This document shows, piece after piece, positions 6,140 through 16,017 of a DNA stretch of 22,642 nt. This stretch comes from DATDUP01 sp035290345 (GTDB lineage Bacteria > Patescibacteriota > Patescibacteriia > Magasanikbacterales > UBA922), in the NCBI GenBank assembly GCA_035290345.1, contig DATDUP010000025.1, positions 1 through 22,642 of the forward strand, in the 5' to 3' direction. The translations under genes were made by a program, and so were the position numbers. The first letter of the stretch is position 1; each line of letters opens with the position of its first letter. Below the pieces are notes generated by a model that saw only the letters and a list, made by a program, of their open reading frames with translations, made no database searches and was not told the DNA's origin.

Positions 6140-9100
6140 ATGTCCATTTTCAAGCGCCAGCCCCTGCGTCTAAAAGAACGGCAGTATTTCACCAGCTACC
6201 GAGATGCAGCCCCGCTACCGGATTTAATTGAGATCCAAAAGGATTCGTATCAATGGTTTTTACGGGAAGGTATTAAGGAATTATTTGAAGAAGTTTCCCC
6301 GATCACGGATTTCACTGGTCGGGATTTAGAATTGTATTTAGAAGATTATTATATCGATGAACCAAAATTTGATGAAGTGGTTTGTCGGAAAAAGAATATT
6401 ACTTTTGAGGCGCCTCTACGAGTTAAGGCGCGCTTAGATAATAAGCGGACCAAGATGAGTGAGTCGCAGGAAATTTATTTGGGGGATGTCCCATTGATGA
6501 CTCCTCGAGGCACCTTTATTATCAACGGCATTGAGCGGACAGTAGTTTCCCAGTTGATTCGTTCTCCGGGTGCTTTTTTCACTGCGGAAATTTTACGCGG
6601 CCGAAAATATTATGGCGCCAAAATCATTCCGAACCGCGGGGCTTGGATCGAGATTGAAACCGATCAGAACAATGTAATTTGGGCTAAGGTAGATCGTAAG
6701 CGCAAGGTCGCGATTACTTCTTTGTTGCGCGCTTTTGGTTATGGCGACGATGATACCCTTCGCCAGCTCTTCACTGAAGTCAACAATCACCCCAATGTCG
6801 ATTTTGTTGAAAATACTTTGAAGAAAGATTCAGCCGCCAGTGAAGATGAAGGTTTGGTGGAAGTGTATAAACGGATTCGTCCTGGCGATTTAGCCATGGC
6901 TGATAATGCCCGTAGTCTTATTCATTCCATGTTTTTTAATTTTGATCGTTATGATTTGGGCCGGGTGGGTATTTATAAGTTTAATACCAAATTTGAACTT
7001 GGTTTGTCAGAACAAGATTTTGATAAAAAAGAAATCCGAGTTTTGACTCCCGAAAAATTAGCAGCCGTGGTCAAAGAAATCATCCGCCTCAATGTCAGTC
7101 AGGGACAGGCTGATGATATTGATCATTTGGGTAATCGGCGGGTGCGAGCAGTTGGTGAATTAGTGCAAAATCGTTTCCGTATCGGTTTGGCGCGTATGGA
7201 GAGAATAGTCAAAGACCGGATGAGTACTTATGAATTGGAAGGCATGAGTCCGAACAAATTGATTAATGCTCGTCCTGTTATTGGTGCGGTTAAAGAGTTC
7301 TTCATGAGTTCTCAGCTGTCTCAGTTCATGGATCAAGTGAATCCTTTGGCAGAATTAGAGCACAAGCGCCGCATTAGCGCCTTGGGTCCTGGCGGTTTGT
7401 CTCGAGATCGGGCAGGATTTGAAGTGCGTGATGTGCATACCACTCACTATGGTCGCATCTGTCCTATTGCCACTCCGGAAGGTCCGAATATTGGTTTAGT
7501 GGGTCATTTATCTAGTTTTGCCCGAGTGAATAGCTTCGGTTTCTTGTTGACTCCTTATCGTCGAGTTTTGCACGATGTTGTCAACCAGCCCACGTCCACT
7601 GAGGGGGAAGTGGCCCGTGAGGATGTCGCTGGAATTGTGAAAGAAGGAGAGAAAATTACCAAAGACAAGGCAGAAAAATTGGCTAAGAAAAAAGATTTAG
7701 CCACAGTACCAATCAGACCACGCGTGACCGCAGAAGTTGTTTATCTGAATTCTTTTGAAGAAGAAAGAGTGATTACCGCTTCGGCAACTACTCTACAGGA
7801 TAGCGAAGGGCATATCTTAGGGGAACGGGTGGCGGCGCGGGTCAAGGGCAATCCTGGCATCATTGAAGCAAGTAAAGTTGATTATCTTGATGTGGCTTCT
7901 AATCAGATTTTGAGTATTGCCACCAGTTTGATTCCTTTCTTGGAACATGATGATGCGACCCGGGCTTTGATGGGTTCAAACATGCAACGACAGTCAGTAC
8001 CTTGTATACAGACAGACAGCCCTTTGGTGGGTACAGGCGTAGAAAGAAAAGCAGCGGAAAACAGCGGCTATGTGGCTTTGGCCGAAGATGATGGCGAAGT
8101 CACCTATGTGGACGGTAACCGAATTGAATTCACCACTAAGAAAGGCAAGGTCTTGGTATACCATCTCAACAAATTTGTCCGCTCTAATGCTTCGAGCTGC
8201 ATTAACCAAAAGCCAATTGTATCTTTAGGACAGAAATTGAAGAAGGGGGAACCAATGTGTGATGGTCCTTCTACAGATCAGGGGGAATTAGCTTTGGGAA
8301 AGAATGTTTTAGTAGCCTACATGGTTTGGGATGGGTATAACTATGAAGATGCGGTGATTCTTTCTGAACGCTTGGTTCAAAAAGACGTCCACACTTCTAT
8401 ACATATTGAAGATTATACGATTGACGTGCGGGAAACTAAGCTCGGTCCAGAAATAATTACCAGCGATATTCCCAACGTCAGTGAAGAGAAATTAAAAAAT
8501 TTAGATGCTGAAGGCATTGTCCGGATTGGGGCCGAGGTACAGTCAGGCGACATTTTGGTGGGTAAGATAACCCCTAAGGGCGAGACCGAGCTCTCTCCTG
8601 AAGAAAGACTGTTACGGGCGATTTTTGGAGAGAAAGCACGAGATGTACGTGATTCTTCTTTGTATCTGGAACACGGTGAACATGGCAAGGTGATTGATGT
8701 AAAAATTTTCTCAGCTGAAGCAGGTGATAAACTCCAGCCTGGAGTAACTAAACAGGTACAAGTGACCGTGGCTGATTTGCGCAAGGTGCAGGTGGGTGAC
8801 AAGATGGCCGGTCGCCATGGTAACAAAGGTGTCATCTCTCGGGTGGTGCCGGTTGAGGACATGCCATTTTTGGAAGACGGCACTCCAGTGGATGTGATTC
8901 TTTCTCCCTTGGGTGTTATCTCTCGTATGAACTTGGGACAATTGTTAGAAACGCACTTAGGTTTAGCCGCCAATGCTTTGGGTTATAAAGTGGCAACCCC
9001 GGCTCTCAATGGTATTACTGAGGACCAAATTCGGGAAGAATTGAAAAAAGCGGGTTTCCCCACTGATGGTCAAATCCAATTGTACGATGGACGCACGGGC

Positions 9101-9574
9101 GAGCCGTTTGATCACAAAACAACTGTTGGTTACAACTATATCCTCAAATTGAATCATATGGTTGAGGACAAGTTACACCAACGTTCTATCGGTCCGTACA
9201 GTTTAATCACCCAGCAACCTTTGGGTGGTAAGGCCCAATTTGGTGGTCAACGTTTTGGAGAAATGGAAGTCTGGGCTTTGGAAGCTTATGGTGCTTCTCA
9301 TACTTTACAGGAGATTTTGACGATAAAGTCTGATGATGTTCCGGGCCGTTCCAAGGCCTACGAAGCCATTATCAAAGGCGAAACCATTAGTAAGGTGAAT
9401 TTGCCAGAATCTTTCAATGTGCTGGTACGCGAACTCAAGGGTCTAGCTTTAGATGTGGAATTGTTAGAAAAAACTGGAGAAGGCGAATATCAAACCATTG
9501 ATGAAAACAAACCGCGATCAGGTCGGCGCGGTGATCGATCGGGCGAGGAAGAGACAGACGAAGCGGTCAGATAG
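6140..9574 (+). CDS. rpoB: DNA-directed RNA polymerase beta subunit
   Basis: Catalytic-core subunit of RNA polymerase, 1144 residues, shorter than the roughly 1340-residue E. coli protein because the large lineage-specific inserts are absent. The rifampicin pocket is visible at about residues 389-420 (SSQLSQFMDQVNPLAELEHK then RRISALGPGG); residues matching E. coli D516, H526, R529 and S531 are kept. Just after it, CPIATPEGPN has Ala where E. coli has Glu (CPIETPEGPN). The C-terminal clamp and switch region is intact (GGKAQFGGQRFGEMEVWALE), followed by a basic/acidic tail (GRRGDRSGEEETDEAVR). It is the first gene of the rpoBC operon, not preceded by rplJ/rplL. The ATG at 6140 has no Shine-Dalgarno sequence. 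Confidence 0.98.
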   Translation: MSIFKRQPLRLKERQYFTSYRDAAPLPDLIEIQKDSYQWFLREGIKELFEEVSPITDFTGRDLELYLEDYYIDEPKFDEVVCRKKNITFEAPLRVKARLDNKRTKMSESQEIYLGDVPLMTPRGTFIINGIERTVVSQLIRSPGAFFTAEILRGRKYYGAKIIPNRGAWIEIETDQNNVIWAKVDRKRKVAITSLLRAFGYGDDDTLRQLFTEVNNHPNVDFVENTLKKDSAASEDEGLVEVYKRIRPGDLAMADNARSLIHSMFFNFDRYDLGRVGIYKFNTKFELGLSEQDFDKKEIRVLTPEKLAAVVKEIIRLNVSQGQADDIDHLGNRRVRAVGELVQNRFRIGLARMERIVKDRMSTYELEGMSPNKLINARPVIGAVKEFFMSSQLSQFMDQVNPLAELEHKRRISALGPGGLSRDRAGFEVRDVHTTHYGRICPIATPEGPNIGLVGHLSSFARVNSFGFLLTPYRRVLHDVVNQPTSTEGEVAREDVAGIVKEGEKITKDKAEKLAKKKDLATVPIRPRVTAEVVYLNSFEEERVITASATTLQDSEGHILGERVAARVKGNPGIIEASKVDYLDVASNQILSIATSLIPFLEHDDATRALMGSNMQRQSVPCIQTDSPLVGTGVERKAAENSGYVALAEDDGEVTYVDGNRIEFTTKKGKVLVYHLNKFVRSNASSCINQKPIVSLGQKLKKGEPMCDGPSTDQGELALGKNVLVAYMVWDGYNYEDAVILSERLVQKDVHTSIHIEDYTIDVRETKLGPEIITSDIPNVSEEKLKNLDAEGIVRIGAEVQSGDILVGKITPKGETELSPEERLLRAIFGEKARDVRDSSLYLEHGEHGKVIDVKIFSAEAGDKLQPGVTKQVQVTVADLRKVQVGDKMAGRHGNKGVISRVVPVEDMPFLEDGTPVDVILSPLGVISRMNLGQLLETHLGLAANALGYKVATPALNGITEDQIREELKKAGFPTDGQIQLYDGRTGEPFDHKTTVGYNYILKLNHMVEDKLHQRSIGPYSLITQQPLGGKAQFGGQRFGEMEVWALEAYGASHTLQEILTIKSDDVPGRSKAYEAIIKGETISKVNLPESFNVLVRELKGLALDVELLEKTGEGEYQTIDENKPRSGRRGDRSGEEETDEAVR

Positions 9575-9598
9575 ACGACATAAACCAAAGAAAAACAT

Positions 9599-12500
9599 AT
9601 GAACCAAGAAAATAATCACATTGTCGACTTCGACGCTTTGCGCCTACGCGTCGCTTCTCCGGAAGTGATCCGTGGTTGGTCTTTTGGGGAAGTTTCTAAA
9701 CCAGAAACAATTAATTACCGAACCCAGAAGCCGGAAAAAGGCGGTCTGTTTGCCGAGGAAATTTTTGGACCGACCAAGGATTGGGAATGTTATTGTGGCA
9801 AGTATAAAAAGATTAGATATAAAGGTATCATTTGTGACAAATGCGGCGTGGAAGTTACCCATTCTTTAGTTCGCCGTCAACGGATGGGGCACATAGAATT
9901 GGCTGCCCCGGTCACCCACATTTGGTTTTTGCGCTCTATCCCTTCCAAAGTTGGTTTAGTCTTGGATTTGTCCATCCAAGCTTTGGAAAAAGTGGTCTAC
10001 TTTGCCTCTTTCATCATCACTTATGTAGATGAAGCGGCTCGGGCTCAAGCCCACGAAGCCTTGAAGCAGGAAGTGAAGACGAAGAAAAAGCAAATTGAAA
10101 AAGAGTGTGCACACCAATGGCAAGAAGCGATAAACAACAAAGCGGGGAAGGATGTATTAACGGATTTGGAAAAAGAAAAAGAAAGAAAATTGGCGGCTCT
10201 GGAAGAGGAATTCAAAGAAGCGGAAACAGATTTGAAGGATATTCAGATGATGAGAATTGTTTCCGAGAATAAATACCAGGAAATGGCACTTCGCTATGGT
10301 TATCTTTTTGATGCGGAAATCGGTGCCGAGGCTATCCGTCATTTATTAGAGAGGTTGAACTTGGCTGAGACAATCACTAACTTAGAACAGGAATTGACTA
10401 AGGCCAAGGGGGCCAAACGAGAACGTCTAGTGCGCCGAATAAAATTATTGAAATCACTAGAAAAAAACGGCATTCGGCCAGAGTGGATGATTTTGACGAC
10501 CATTCCAGTGGTTCCGCCAGATTTACGGCCAATGGTCGCCTTGGATGGTGGTCGTTTTGCCACCTCTGATCTCAATGATTTGTATCGACGGGTGATCAAC
10601 CGGAATAATCGTTTGCGTCGTTTGTTGGAATTAAACGCCCCTGAAGTCATTTGCCGGAATGAAAAACGCATGCTCCAAGAAGCAGTAGATGCTTTGATTG
10701 ATAACAACGCTCGAGCTTCCAAGACCGTAACTGCTTCCACTGGTCAAAAAAGACAATTGCGTTCCCTGGCCGACATCTTGAAAGGCAAGCAGGGACGGTT
10801 TCGTCAGAATTTGTTAGGTAAGCGTGTTGACTATTCCGGCCGTTCCGTAATCGTGGTCGGTCCGAAATTACAAATCTATGAATGCGGTATACCCAAACGA
10901 ATGGCCTTGGAGCTGTTCCGTCCTTTCATCATGACGGAAATCATCAAACGGGAATTGGCTCATAATGTTCGTTCCGCCTCTCGTTTCATTGAATCCAATG
11001 CTCCGGAAGTTTGGGATATTTTAGAAGAATTGACTAAAAAGACTCGAGTCATGCTTAATCGTGCTCCGACTCTGCATCGTTTAGGTATCCAAGCGTTCAA
11101 ACCCCGACTCGTAGAAGGTAAGGCCATCATGTTACATCCATTGGTTTGTCCGGCTTTCAACGCTGACTTTGACGGTGATCAAATGGCGGTACATCTTCCT
11201 TTGACTGAAGAAGCCCGTTGGGAGGCAGAAAATCTCATGGCCTCAGAAAAGAATTTGCTCAAACCAGCGACCGGCGCGCCAGTGACGACTCCGCAACAGG
11301 ACATCGCCCTCGGTTGCTATTACATGACCAAATATAATGAAGATGATACGGCTGAAATAAAGAAGTTTTTTGCTTCTTGCAAAGACGCGAAGCTGGCCTA
11401 TCAAAATCGACAGGTTGGTTTACGAGAAAGAATAAAAGTCCGCTTTACGGATTTGAACAAATTTGAGGAGGGGACAAATCCCATGATCGAAACTTCCGTC
11501 GGCCGGATTTTCTTCAATGAAATTTTCCCAGACAAGATCCCTTATTTCAATGAGTCAGTGACGAAAAAGCATCTTGGTAAAATTATTGGTCTGTTGCTGG
11601 AATACTATGGGCAAGAAGAAACAGCCAATATGTTGGATGCGATGAAGAACTTAGGGTTCAAATACGTGACCAAGTCTGGTTATTCGCTGTGTATGGATGA
11701 TTTCGGCCAGATTCCTGAAAAAGCAGAACTATTGTCCGAAGGTGACCGTCGAGTGCAGGAAGTCCAGGAACAATATGAAGAAGGCTTGTTGACGGACAGC
11801 GAGCGCCACGCCAAGGTATTGGAAATCTGGACCGAGATTAAGGATCGGGTAGTCTCCCATAACAAGCAGGCCTTGAATCGTGATGGCTCTTCTTTTGCCA
11901 TGATTGATTCGGGCGCTCGCGGTTCTTGGGGGCAATTGGGCCAGGTAATCGGTATGAAAGGTTTGGTTGCTTCGCCAAGTGGTGAAATTATTGAATTGCC
12001 GGTAAAAGGTAACTTTAAAGAAGGTTTTGATGTTCTGGAATTCTTCATCTCTTCCCATGGTACGCGTAAAGGTTTGACTGATACGGCTTTGCGTACGGCC
12101 AATGCCGGGTATTTGACTCGTCGTCTAGTGGATGTAGCCCAAGATATGGTGGTACATGATATTGATTGCGGTGATACTGAAGGCGTGGTAATCACCAAGG
12201 CCGATTCGGAAGAAATGAGTGAAAAATTAGGTGATCGAGTTGTCGGCCGTTATGCAATTTCAGATATCAAAAATGGTAAGACAATATTGGTCAAGGCGGG
12301 GGAGGCTATTACTGAAAAAGCTGGACGGGAAATTGATCAGGCTGGTTTGGCTGAAGTACATGTTCGCTCGGTGTTCAAATGTCGTCTGCCAAAAGGTATT
12401 TGTCAACGATGCTATGGTTATGACCTCGGTCATAACAAACCAGTAGAAAAAGGCACGGCCGTTGGTATCATCGCCGCCCAATCTATCGGTGAACCAGGTA

Positions 12501-13480
12501 CGCAGTTGACGATGCGGACTTTCCATCTTGGTGGTGTGGCTGGCGGCGATATTACGCAAGGTTTGCCGCGAGTGGAAGAATTGTTTGAGGCCAGACGACC
12601 TAAGCGCACAGCGATACTGTCCGAAGTAGATGGCGAAGTGGAAGTGGAAGACGCTGACGGTAAGGTAATCACCAGCCCAACTGGTCGCAAGATTTTTGAA
12701 GGTCACCGTGGTCAGAAAATAATCAAAGTGAAATTTGAAGGGGTGGATGAGGTAAGAATAAAAGTAGAAAGCGCCGATGACTTGCAGGTCAACGATGGTC
12801 AAGCGATCAAAAAAGGAGATATCTTGATGGTACGCGGTGATACGGGTGAAGAAATAAAAGCCAAACAGAATGGCTCGGTGAGCTTGGAGAAAAATTTCTT
12901 GATTGTCCAGCACGAAGGCCAGCATGTCAAGGAATATATTGTCCCCATTGGTTACAAGCTTTGGGTCAAAGATGGTGGTCAGGTAAAGAAGGGTGATCAG
13001 TTGACGGAAGGGGCGATCAACCTCCATGAACTTTATGAATTGCGCGGTCGGGAAGCAGTGCAGGCCTATATTCTGCGAGAAATCAAGGCCATTTATTCTT
13101 CCCAGGGTCAAAGATTGAATGACAAACACGTGGAGATCATAGTTGGGCAGATGTTTAGTCGCATGTATGTGGAAGATCCTGGTGATACGGAATTGCTACC
13201 TGGCGAAACCGTGGAAAAATCCCAGCTTCTTTTGGCCAATATCCAGGTGAAGAAAGAAAACAAAAAAGAAGCTAGGGCGCGTGAACTCTTTCTCGGTGTT
13301 TCCAAGGTTTCTCTGTCGACCCAGAGTTTCTTGTCAGCCGCTTCTTTCCAGGAGACTGCCCGGGTCTTGATCAATGCCGCCATCACTGGCCGGATTGATC
13401 GTCTGGAGGGTCTGAAAGAAAACGTGATCATCGGGCGTCGAATCCCTGCCGGAACGGGTTTTCACGATAAGACAGAATAA
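9599..13480 (+). CDS. rpoC: DNA-directed RNA polymerase beta' subunit
   Basis: Catalytic subunit of RNA polymerase, 1293 residues. The N-terminal zinc ribbon has C64, C66, C79 and C82 (CYCGKYKK...CDKC). The magnesium-binding active-site motif NADFDGD is at about residues 521-527. The second zinc site uses C857, C928, C935 and C938 (CRLPKGICQRC). The bridge helix and trigger-loop region follow (GEPGTQLTMRTFHLGGVAGG in two parts). A Lys/Glu-rich coiled insert lies at about residues 155-220, in the clamp region. It starts 24 nt after rpoB on the same transcript and has no Shine-Dalgarno sequence. The C-terminus ends normally (AGTGFHDKTE) and a strong terminator follows. Confidence 0.98.
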   Translation: MNQENNHIVDFDALRLRVASPEVIRGWSFGEVSKPETINYRTQKPEKGGLFAEEIFGPTKDWECYCGKYKKIRYKGIICDKCGVEVTHSLVRRQRMGHIELAAPVTHIWFLRSIPSKVGLVLDLSIQALEKVVYFASFIITYVDEAARAQAHEALKQEVKTKKKQIEKECAHQWQEAINNKAGKDVLTDLEKEKERKLAALEEEFKEAETDLKDIQMMRIVSENKYQEMALRYGYLFDAEIGAEAIRHLLERLNLAETITNLEQELTKAKGAKRERLVRRIKLLKSLEKNGIRPEWMILTTIPVVPPDLRPMVALDGGRFATSDLNDLYRRVINRNNRLRRLLELNAPEVICRNEKRMLQEAVDALIDNNARASKTVTASTGQKRQLRSLADILKGKQGRFRQNLLGKRVDYSGRSVIVVGPKLQIYECGIPKRMALELFRPFIMTEIIKRELAHNVRSASRFIESNAPEVWDILEELTKKTRVMLNRAPTLHRLGIQAFKPRLVEGKAIMLHPLVCPAFNADFDGDQMAVHLPLTEEARWEAENLMASEKNLLKPATGAPVTTPQQDIALGCYYMTKYNEDDTAEIKKFFASCKDAKLAYQNRQVGLRERIKVRFTDLNKFEEGTNPMIETSVGRIFFNEIFPDKIPYFNESVTKKHLGKIIGLLLEYYGQEETANMLDAMKNLGFKYVTKSGYSLCMDDFGQIPEKAELLSEGDRRVQEVQEQYEEGLLTDSERHAKVLEIWTEIKDRVVSHNKQALNRDGSSFAMIDSGARGSWGQLGQVIGMKGLVASPSGEIIELPVKGNFKEGFDVLEFFISSHGTRKGLTDTALRTANAGYLTRRLVDVAQDMVVHDIDCGDTEGVVITKADSEEMSEKLGDRVVGRYAISDIKNGKTILVKAGEAITEKAGREIDQAGLAEVHVRSVFKCRLPKGICQRCYGYDLGHNKPVEKGTAVGIIAAQSIGEPGTQLTMRTFHLGGVAGGDITQGLPRVEELFEARRPKRTAILSEVDGEVEVEDADGKVITSPTGRKIFEGHRGQKIIKVKFEGVDEVRIKVESADDLQVNDGQAIKKGDILMVRGDTGEEIKAKQNGSVSLEKNFLIVQHEGQHVKEYIVPIGYKLWVKDGGQVKKGDQLTEGAINLHELYELRGREAVQAYILREIKAIYSSQGQRLNDKHVEIIVGQMFSRMYVEDPGDTELLPGETVEKSQLLLANIQVKKENKKEARARELFLGVSKVSLSTQSFLSAASFQETARVLINAAITGRIDRLEGLKENVIIGRRIPAGTGFHDKTE

Positions 13481-13494
13481 AGATTGTCAGATAA

Positions 13495-13523
13495 AAAACA
13501 TACCAGGAATACTGGTATGTTTT
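13495..13523. terminator. Bidirectional terminator between rpoC and the convergent hydrolase gene
   Basis: Perfect 12-bp stem AAAACATACCAG (13495-13506) / CTGGTATGTTTT (13512-13523) with a 5-nt loop. T-runs exist on both strands (TTTTGTT after it on plus; TTTTTTAT on minus). It begins 14 nt after the rpoC stop and lies 14 nt beyond the stop of the opposite-strand gene, so it can serve both. Confidence 0.9.
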
Positions 13524-13537
13524 GTTATAAATTAGGA

Positions 13538-14119
13538 TTAAACCGAAAATATCTTTCCGTGTCCAGGGATGATGTAGTCTGCTTCTTTAATCAATTTTTT
13601 TCGGCTAGCAATCAATTTTTTCATGTTCATCCCCTTAGCCTGAGAATGATCTTTCTGGTTGAGTTTGAACACTTGCTTCTCGTCAGTAGTCCACCAGATG
13701 GTGTCGCCAGCTACGGCAATTTTTCCTTGGTCAGTAGTGACAACAAGAGAGAGGTGCTCCAAGACATGCCCGGGAGTTTCTAAGATTCTGACATCTTTTC
13801 CCAATATATCCCAAGGAAAAGGTGACAAATGATCTTGGTCATACATAAGATTGGCATCAAAGGTGATTTGCTTGGCTCGGGGAAAGATACCGGCCAATAA
13901 AGTGTGATCAGGGTGCTGATGGGAAAGAAAGACAAAATCAATATCCTGGGGAACCAGGCCGGCCCGAGTCAAAGCGTTCAGGAGTTTGGGACGATTACAG
14001 CCCGGGTCAGTGATGATTTTTTTTGAACCGCTAGTAATCAGACAAACAGTGGAATTGGCCTGCCAGCCATTCTTTTTCTTGGTCGCATAACCTTCTGACA
14101 GGATTTGGATTTTAGCCAT
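13538..14119 (-). CDS. Metallo-beta-lactamase-fold hydrolase
   Basis: Cytoplasmic metal-dependent hydrolase, about 193 residues from the ATG at 14119 (MAKIQILSEGYATKKKNGW). A longer frame reaches 14221 but passes through the promoter and the start of the divergent gene. The metal-binding signature HxHxDH is present as SHQHPDH (H67, H69, D71, H72). Further ligands are H118 in TPGHVLEH, D139 in AGDTIWW and a C-terminal His in IIPGHGKIF. This matches the small, single-domain glyoxalase II/MBLAC1-like branch. The substrate cannot be told from sequence: thioester, lactone or phosphodiester are all possible. It is convergent with rpoC and divergent from the next gene. Confidence 0.88.
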   Translation of the reverse strand: MAKIQILSEGYATKKKNGWQANSTVCLITSGSKKIITDPGCNRPKLLNALTRAGLVPQDIDFVFLSHQHPDHTLLAGIFPRAKQITFDANLMYDQDHLSPFPWDILGKDVRILETPGHVLEHLSLVVTTDQGKIAVAGDTIWWTTDEKQVFKLNQKDHSQAKGMNMKKLIASRKKLIKEADYIIPGHGKIFSV

Positions 14120-14162
14120 ATTTAGTGGATTAGAGGGAAGAGGGGTGATCCCACTGGCTTTA

Positions 14163-14192
14163 TTGACTTGGAAATAATTATGACATATTATA
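14163..14192. promoter_or_regulatory. Shared divergent promoter with overlapping -10 elements
   Basis: Plus strand: -35 TTGACT (14163-14168), 17 nt, -10 TATTAT (14186-14191). It would start near 14198, only about 10 nt before the ATG at 14208. Minus strand: TATAAT (14187-14192) would start near 14180 for the hydrolase gene, with a leader of about 60 nt. The two -10 elements overlap by five bases because the motif is nearly symmetrical. The minus-strand -35 is poor. Confidence 0.5.
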
Positions 14193-14207
14193 AATCTAAC
14201 AAAATTT

Positions 14208-15956
14208 ATGCATGAAGACAAGCCAGAAAATTCTCAGCCGCCTAGTCCGGAAGAATTGCGGAAGTTTGCGGAGGAAAAAAGCCAAGAAGAATTGCAAAGG
14301 ATTGACACAGAAAAGAAAAGATTAGAAGCGCAATATGAGGAGCGCCAGCTTGATGTTGCGGTTAAAGCAGAAAGATTACAGGAAAAGATAAAAGAAAAAG
14401 AAATGGAACTGGAACGGGTAAGGGAGGAGCTGGAAAAATTAAAAGAGGAACTAACGCAGAAACAAGAAAAGACTTTACAACGGGTTTTTAATCTGTTAGA
14501 AATTCGGGCTTTGCGAGAGAAAATAGGAGCGCAGTCTCTCAAGGCTGGTGAGTTGCAAAGGGAATTTGATGGTTTGTGGGTGCTGTATGATGACCTCCAG
14601 AAAGAAGCGAGAAGTAAGGTGGAAATAAATGAGGCCGAAAAATTAATCCGCCAATTTTATGGGGAGCAGGCCGAAAAATTAGAAGCCTATGAAAAAGACC
14701 GGCAGGCCCGGGATGTGTCTAATGTCAGCCGCAATCACGACGCGGTACTGACACACAGTTTTTTGAGCTTTAATGGTCCAGGACAGGTCTCGGTTATGAA
14801 ACGAGGGGTGAAATGGAAAGAAATGCTTCACGCCGTTTTGGCTTTTGACCCTAATCTATCGACGGCCAGTGTGCGTTTGAAAAATTCTCCGGACAGAAAA
14901 CCTGACCAATCTTTTTTTTCTTTTGGCGTTTTGTTAAAGGGGGGAGAAATTAGGTCGGCCTCTCCCGGGGATGCCGGAACGCGAGTGACTGGTGGGGAAA
15001 GATATTCCGGTGCTAATAGTTCGGAGATTAAGGAGGAAATAGACCAGGCGATAGGCAAGGAGACGATCGGGCATAATGAAATCGTTGTCCGGAATCCTCA
15101 AGTGGGGGCTTTGTTTTTTGATTCCGATGTCTTGTCTCGCTTGAGTAGTGGGCTAACTGAGTTCGGAAATGATCAATTAATGGATCAAATAGTTGAAGAA
15201 GGTAGGAATCTGGGGATGCCGGTTTATGTCCGGGATGTCCAAACCGGCAATTACTATCTTGTGGAAGATATTGCCGAAGAAACAGAAATAAATGGTTGGA
15301 CTGAGATTAAACGTAAGGTGGCTAAACATCGTGACCAACCCGCGAGTATTGAGGATATTTTAAACAGTGATTTTGAGTTGGATGCGGCCAAGAAAGAACA
15401 GCTGGGGAAAGAGATTTTAGAGAGTGATATTTATAACTTGAATCTACCCGAAAGGAATAATTTTGAAGCCTGGTCCCATGCCCAGGGTGTCTATGACAAG
15501 CTAAATACGGCTGAGAATGCCGGGTTGAGTGAGGATCCCAAGAAGAGTTTGGATTTAAGTACACATTCAACAGGGTGGGAAACGAAAACAGGTTATAAAG
15601 ATACTGCGACCTACTTGGACGCTTTAGCTGAATTGATCTTAAAAGAAAGAGAAGAGATGGCAGATTTGGAAAGACAAATTAACCGAGGTCGAAAAGAAAA
15701 CCAATGGGGGGCGTCTTTGGTGGGGTTGTTAAACTACAAAAAAGAGAGATTAGAACAGATAGCTTGGCATATTTGGGGGGTGGCCGAGGCGGCCAAGAGA
15801 TCCAACGACGCAACCATACACGAAAAGGCAGCGAAATTGGCGTCTGGCGTTTGTCCTGAACAAAAGAGAGATGAGTTTTTGTCACGTCGTCTGGGAGAAA
15901 ACGGGAAGTTCAAATTGGTGAAAGAGGATCTGGCAAGAATGGTGAGTAGTACTTGA
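14208..15956 (+). CDS. Hypothetical coiled-coil protein, 582 residues
   Basis: I do not recognise this family. Residues about 18-95 are a long Glu/Lys/Arg-rich heptad-like coiled coil (ERLQEKIKEKEMELERVREE), followed by a second helical stretch to about 165. A globular middle (about 170-360) contains RNHDAVLTHSFLSFNGPG, a basic/aromatic segment and VGALFFDSD. The C-terminal third is helical, with another charged helix near residue 475 (ELILKEREEMADLERQINRG). There is no signal peptide or membrane segment, so a cytoplasmic location is likely. It has its own promoter and a very short leader without a Shine-Dalgarno sequence. The middle domain faintly resembles hypothetical proteins I associate with CPR genomes, but I cannot assign a function. 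Confidence 0.85.
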   Translation: MHEDKPENSQPPSPEELRKFAEEKSQEELQRIDTEKKRLEAQYEERQLDVAVKAERLQEKIKEKEMELERVREELEKLKEELTQKQEKTLQRVFNLLEIRALREKIGAQSLKAGELQREFDGLWVLYDDLQKEARSKVEINEAEKLIRQFYGEQAEKLEAYEKDRQARDVSNVSRNHDAVLTHSFLSFNGPGQVSVMKRGVKWKEMLHAVLAFDPNLSTASVRLKNSPDRKPDQSFFSFGVLLKGGEIRSASPGDAGTRVTGGERYSGANSSEIKEEIDQAIGKETIGHNEIVVRNPQVGALFFDSDVLSRLSSGLTEFGNDQLMDQIVEEGRNLGMPVYVRDVQTGNYYLVEDIAEETEINGWTEIKRKVAKHRDQPASIEDILNSDFELDAAKKEQLGKEILESDIYNLNLPERNNFEAWSHAQGVYDKLNTAENAGLSEDPKKSLDLSTHSTGWETKTGYKDTATYLDALAELILKEREEMADLERQINRGRKENQWGASLVGLLNYKKERLEQIAWHIWGVAEAAKRSNDATIHEKAAKLASGVCPEQKRDEFLSRRLGENGKFKLVKEDLARMVSST

Positions 15957-16017
15957 TGCTTTTTTGAAGGGCACCACAGGGACAAGGAGTAGGCCCCTGA
16001 AGCCGAGCATGTGTTTT
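15956..16017 (+). terminator. Possible terminator after the coiled-coil gene
   Basis: Nested stems ATGCT (15956-15960)/AGCAT (16006-16010) and CAGGG (15977-15981)/CCCTG (15995-15999), followed by GTGTTTTT. The inner spacers are large and unpaired, so support is modest. Confidence 0.3.

Noticed and set aside
8413..8973. Minus-strand open frame opposite rpoB (186 codons)
   Set aside because: Shadow of rpoB; Ser/Thr/Pro-rich translation with no motif or start signals.
12260..13129. Long minus-strand open frame opposite rpoC (289 codons)
   Set aside because: Antisense to conserved RpoC sequence; its composition reflects the rpoC codon pattern and no domain is recognisable.
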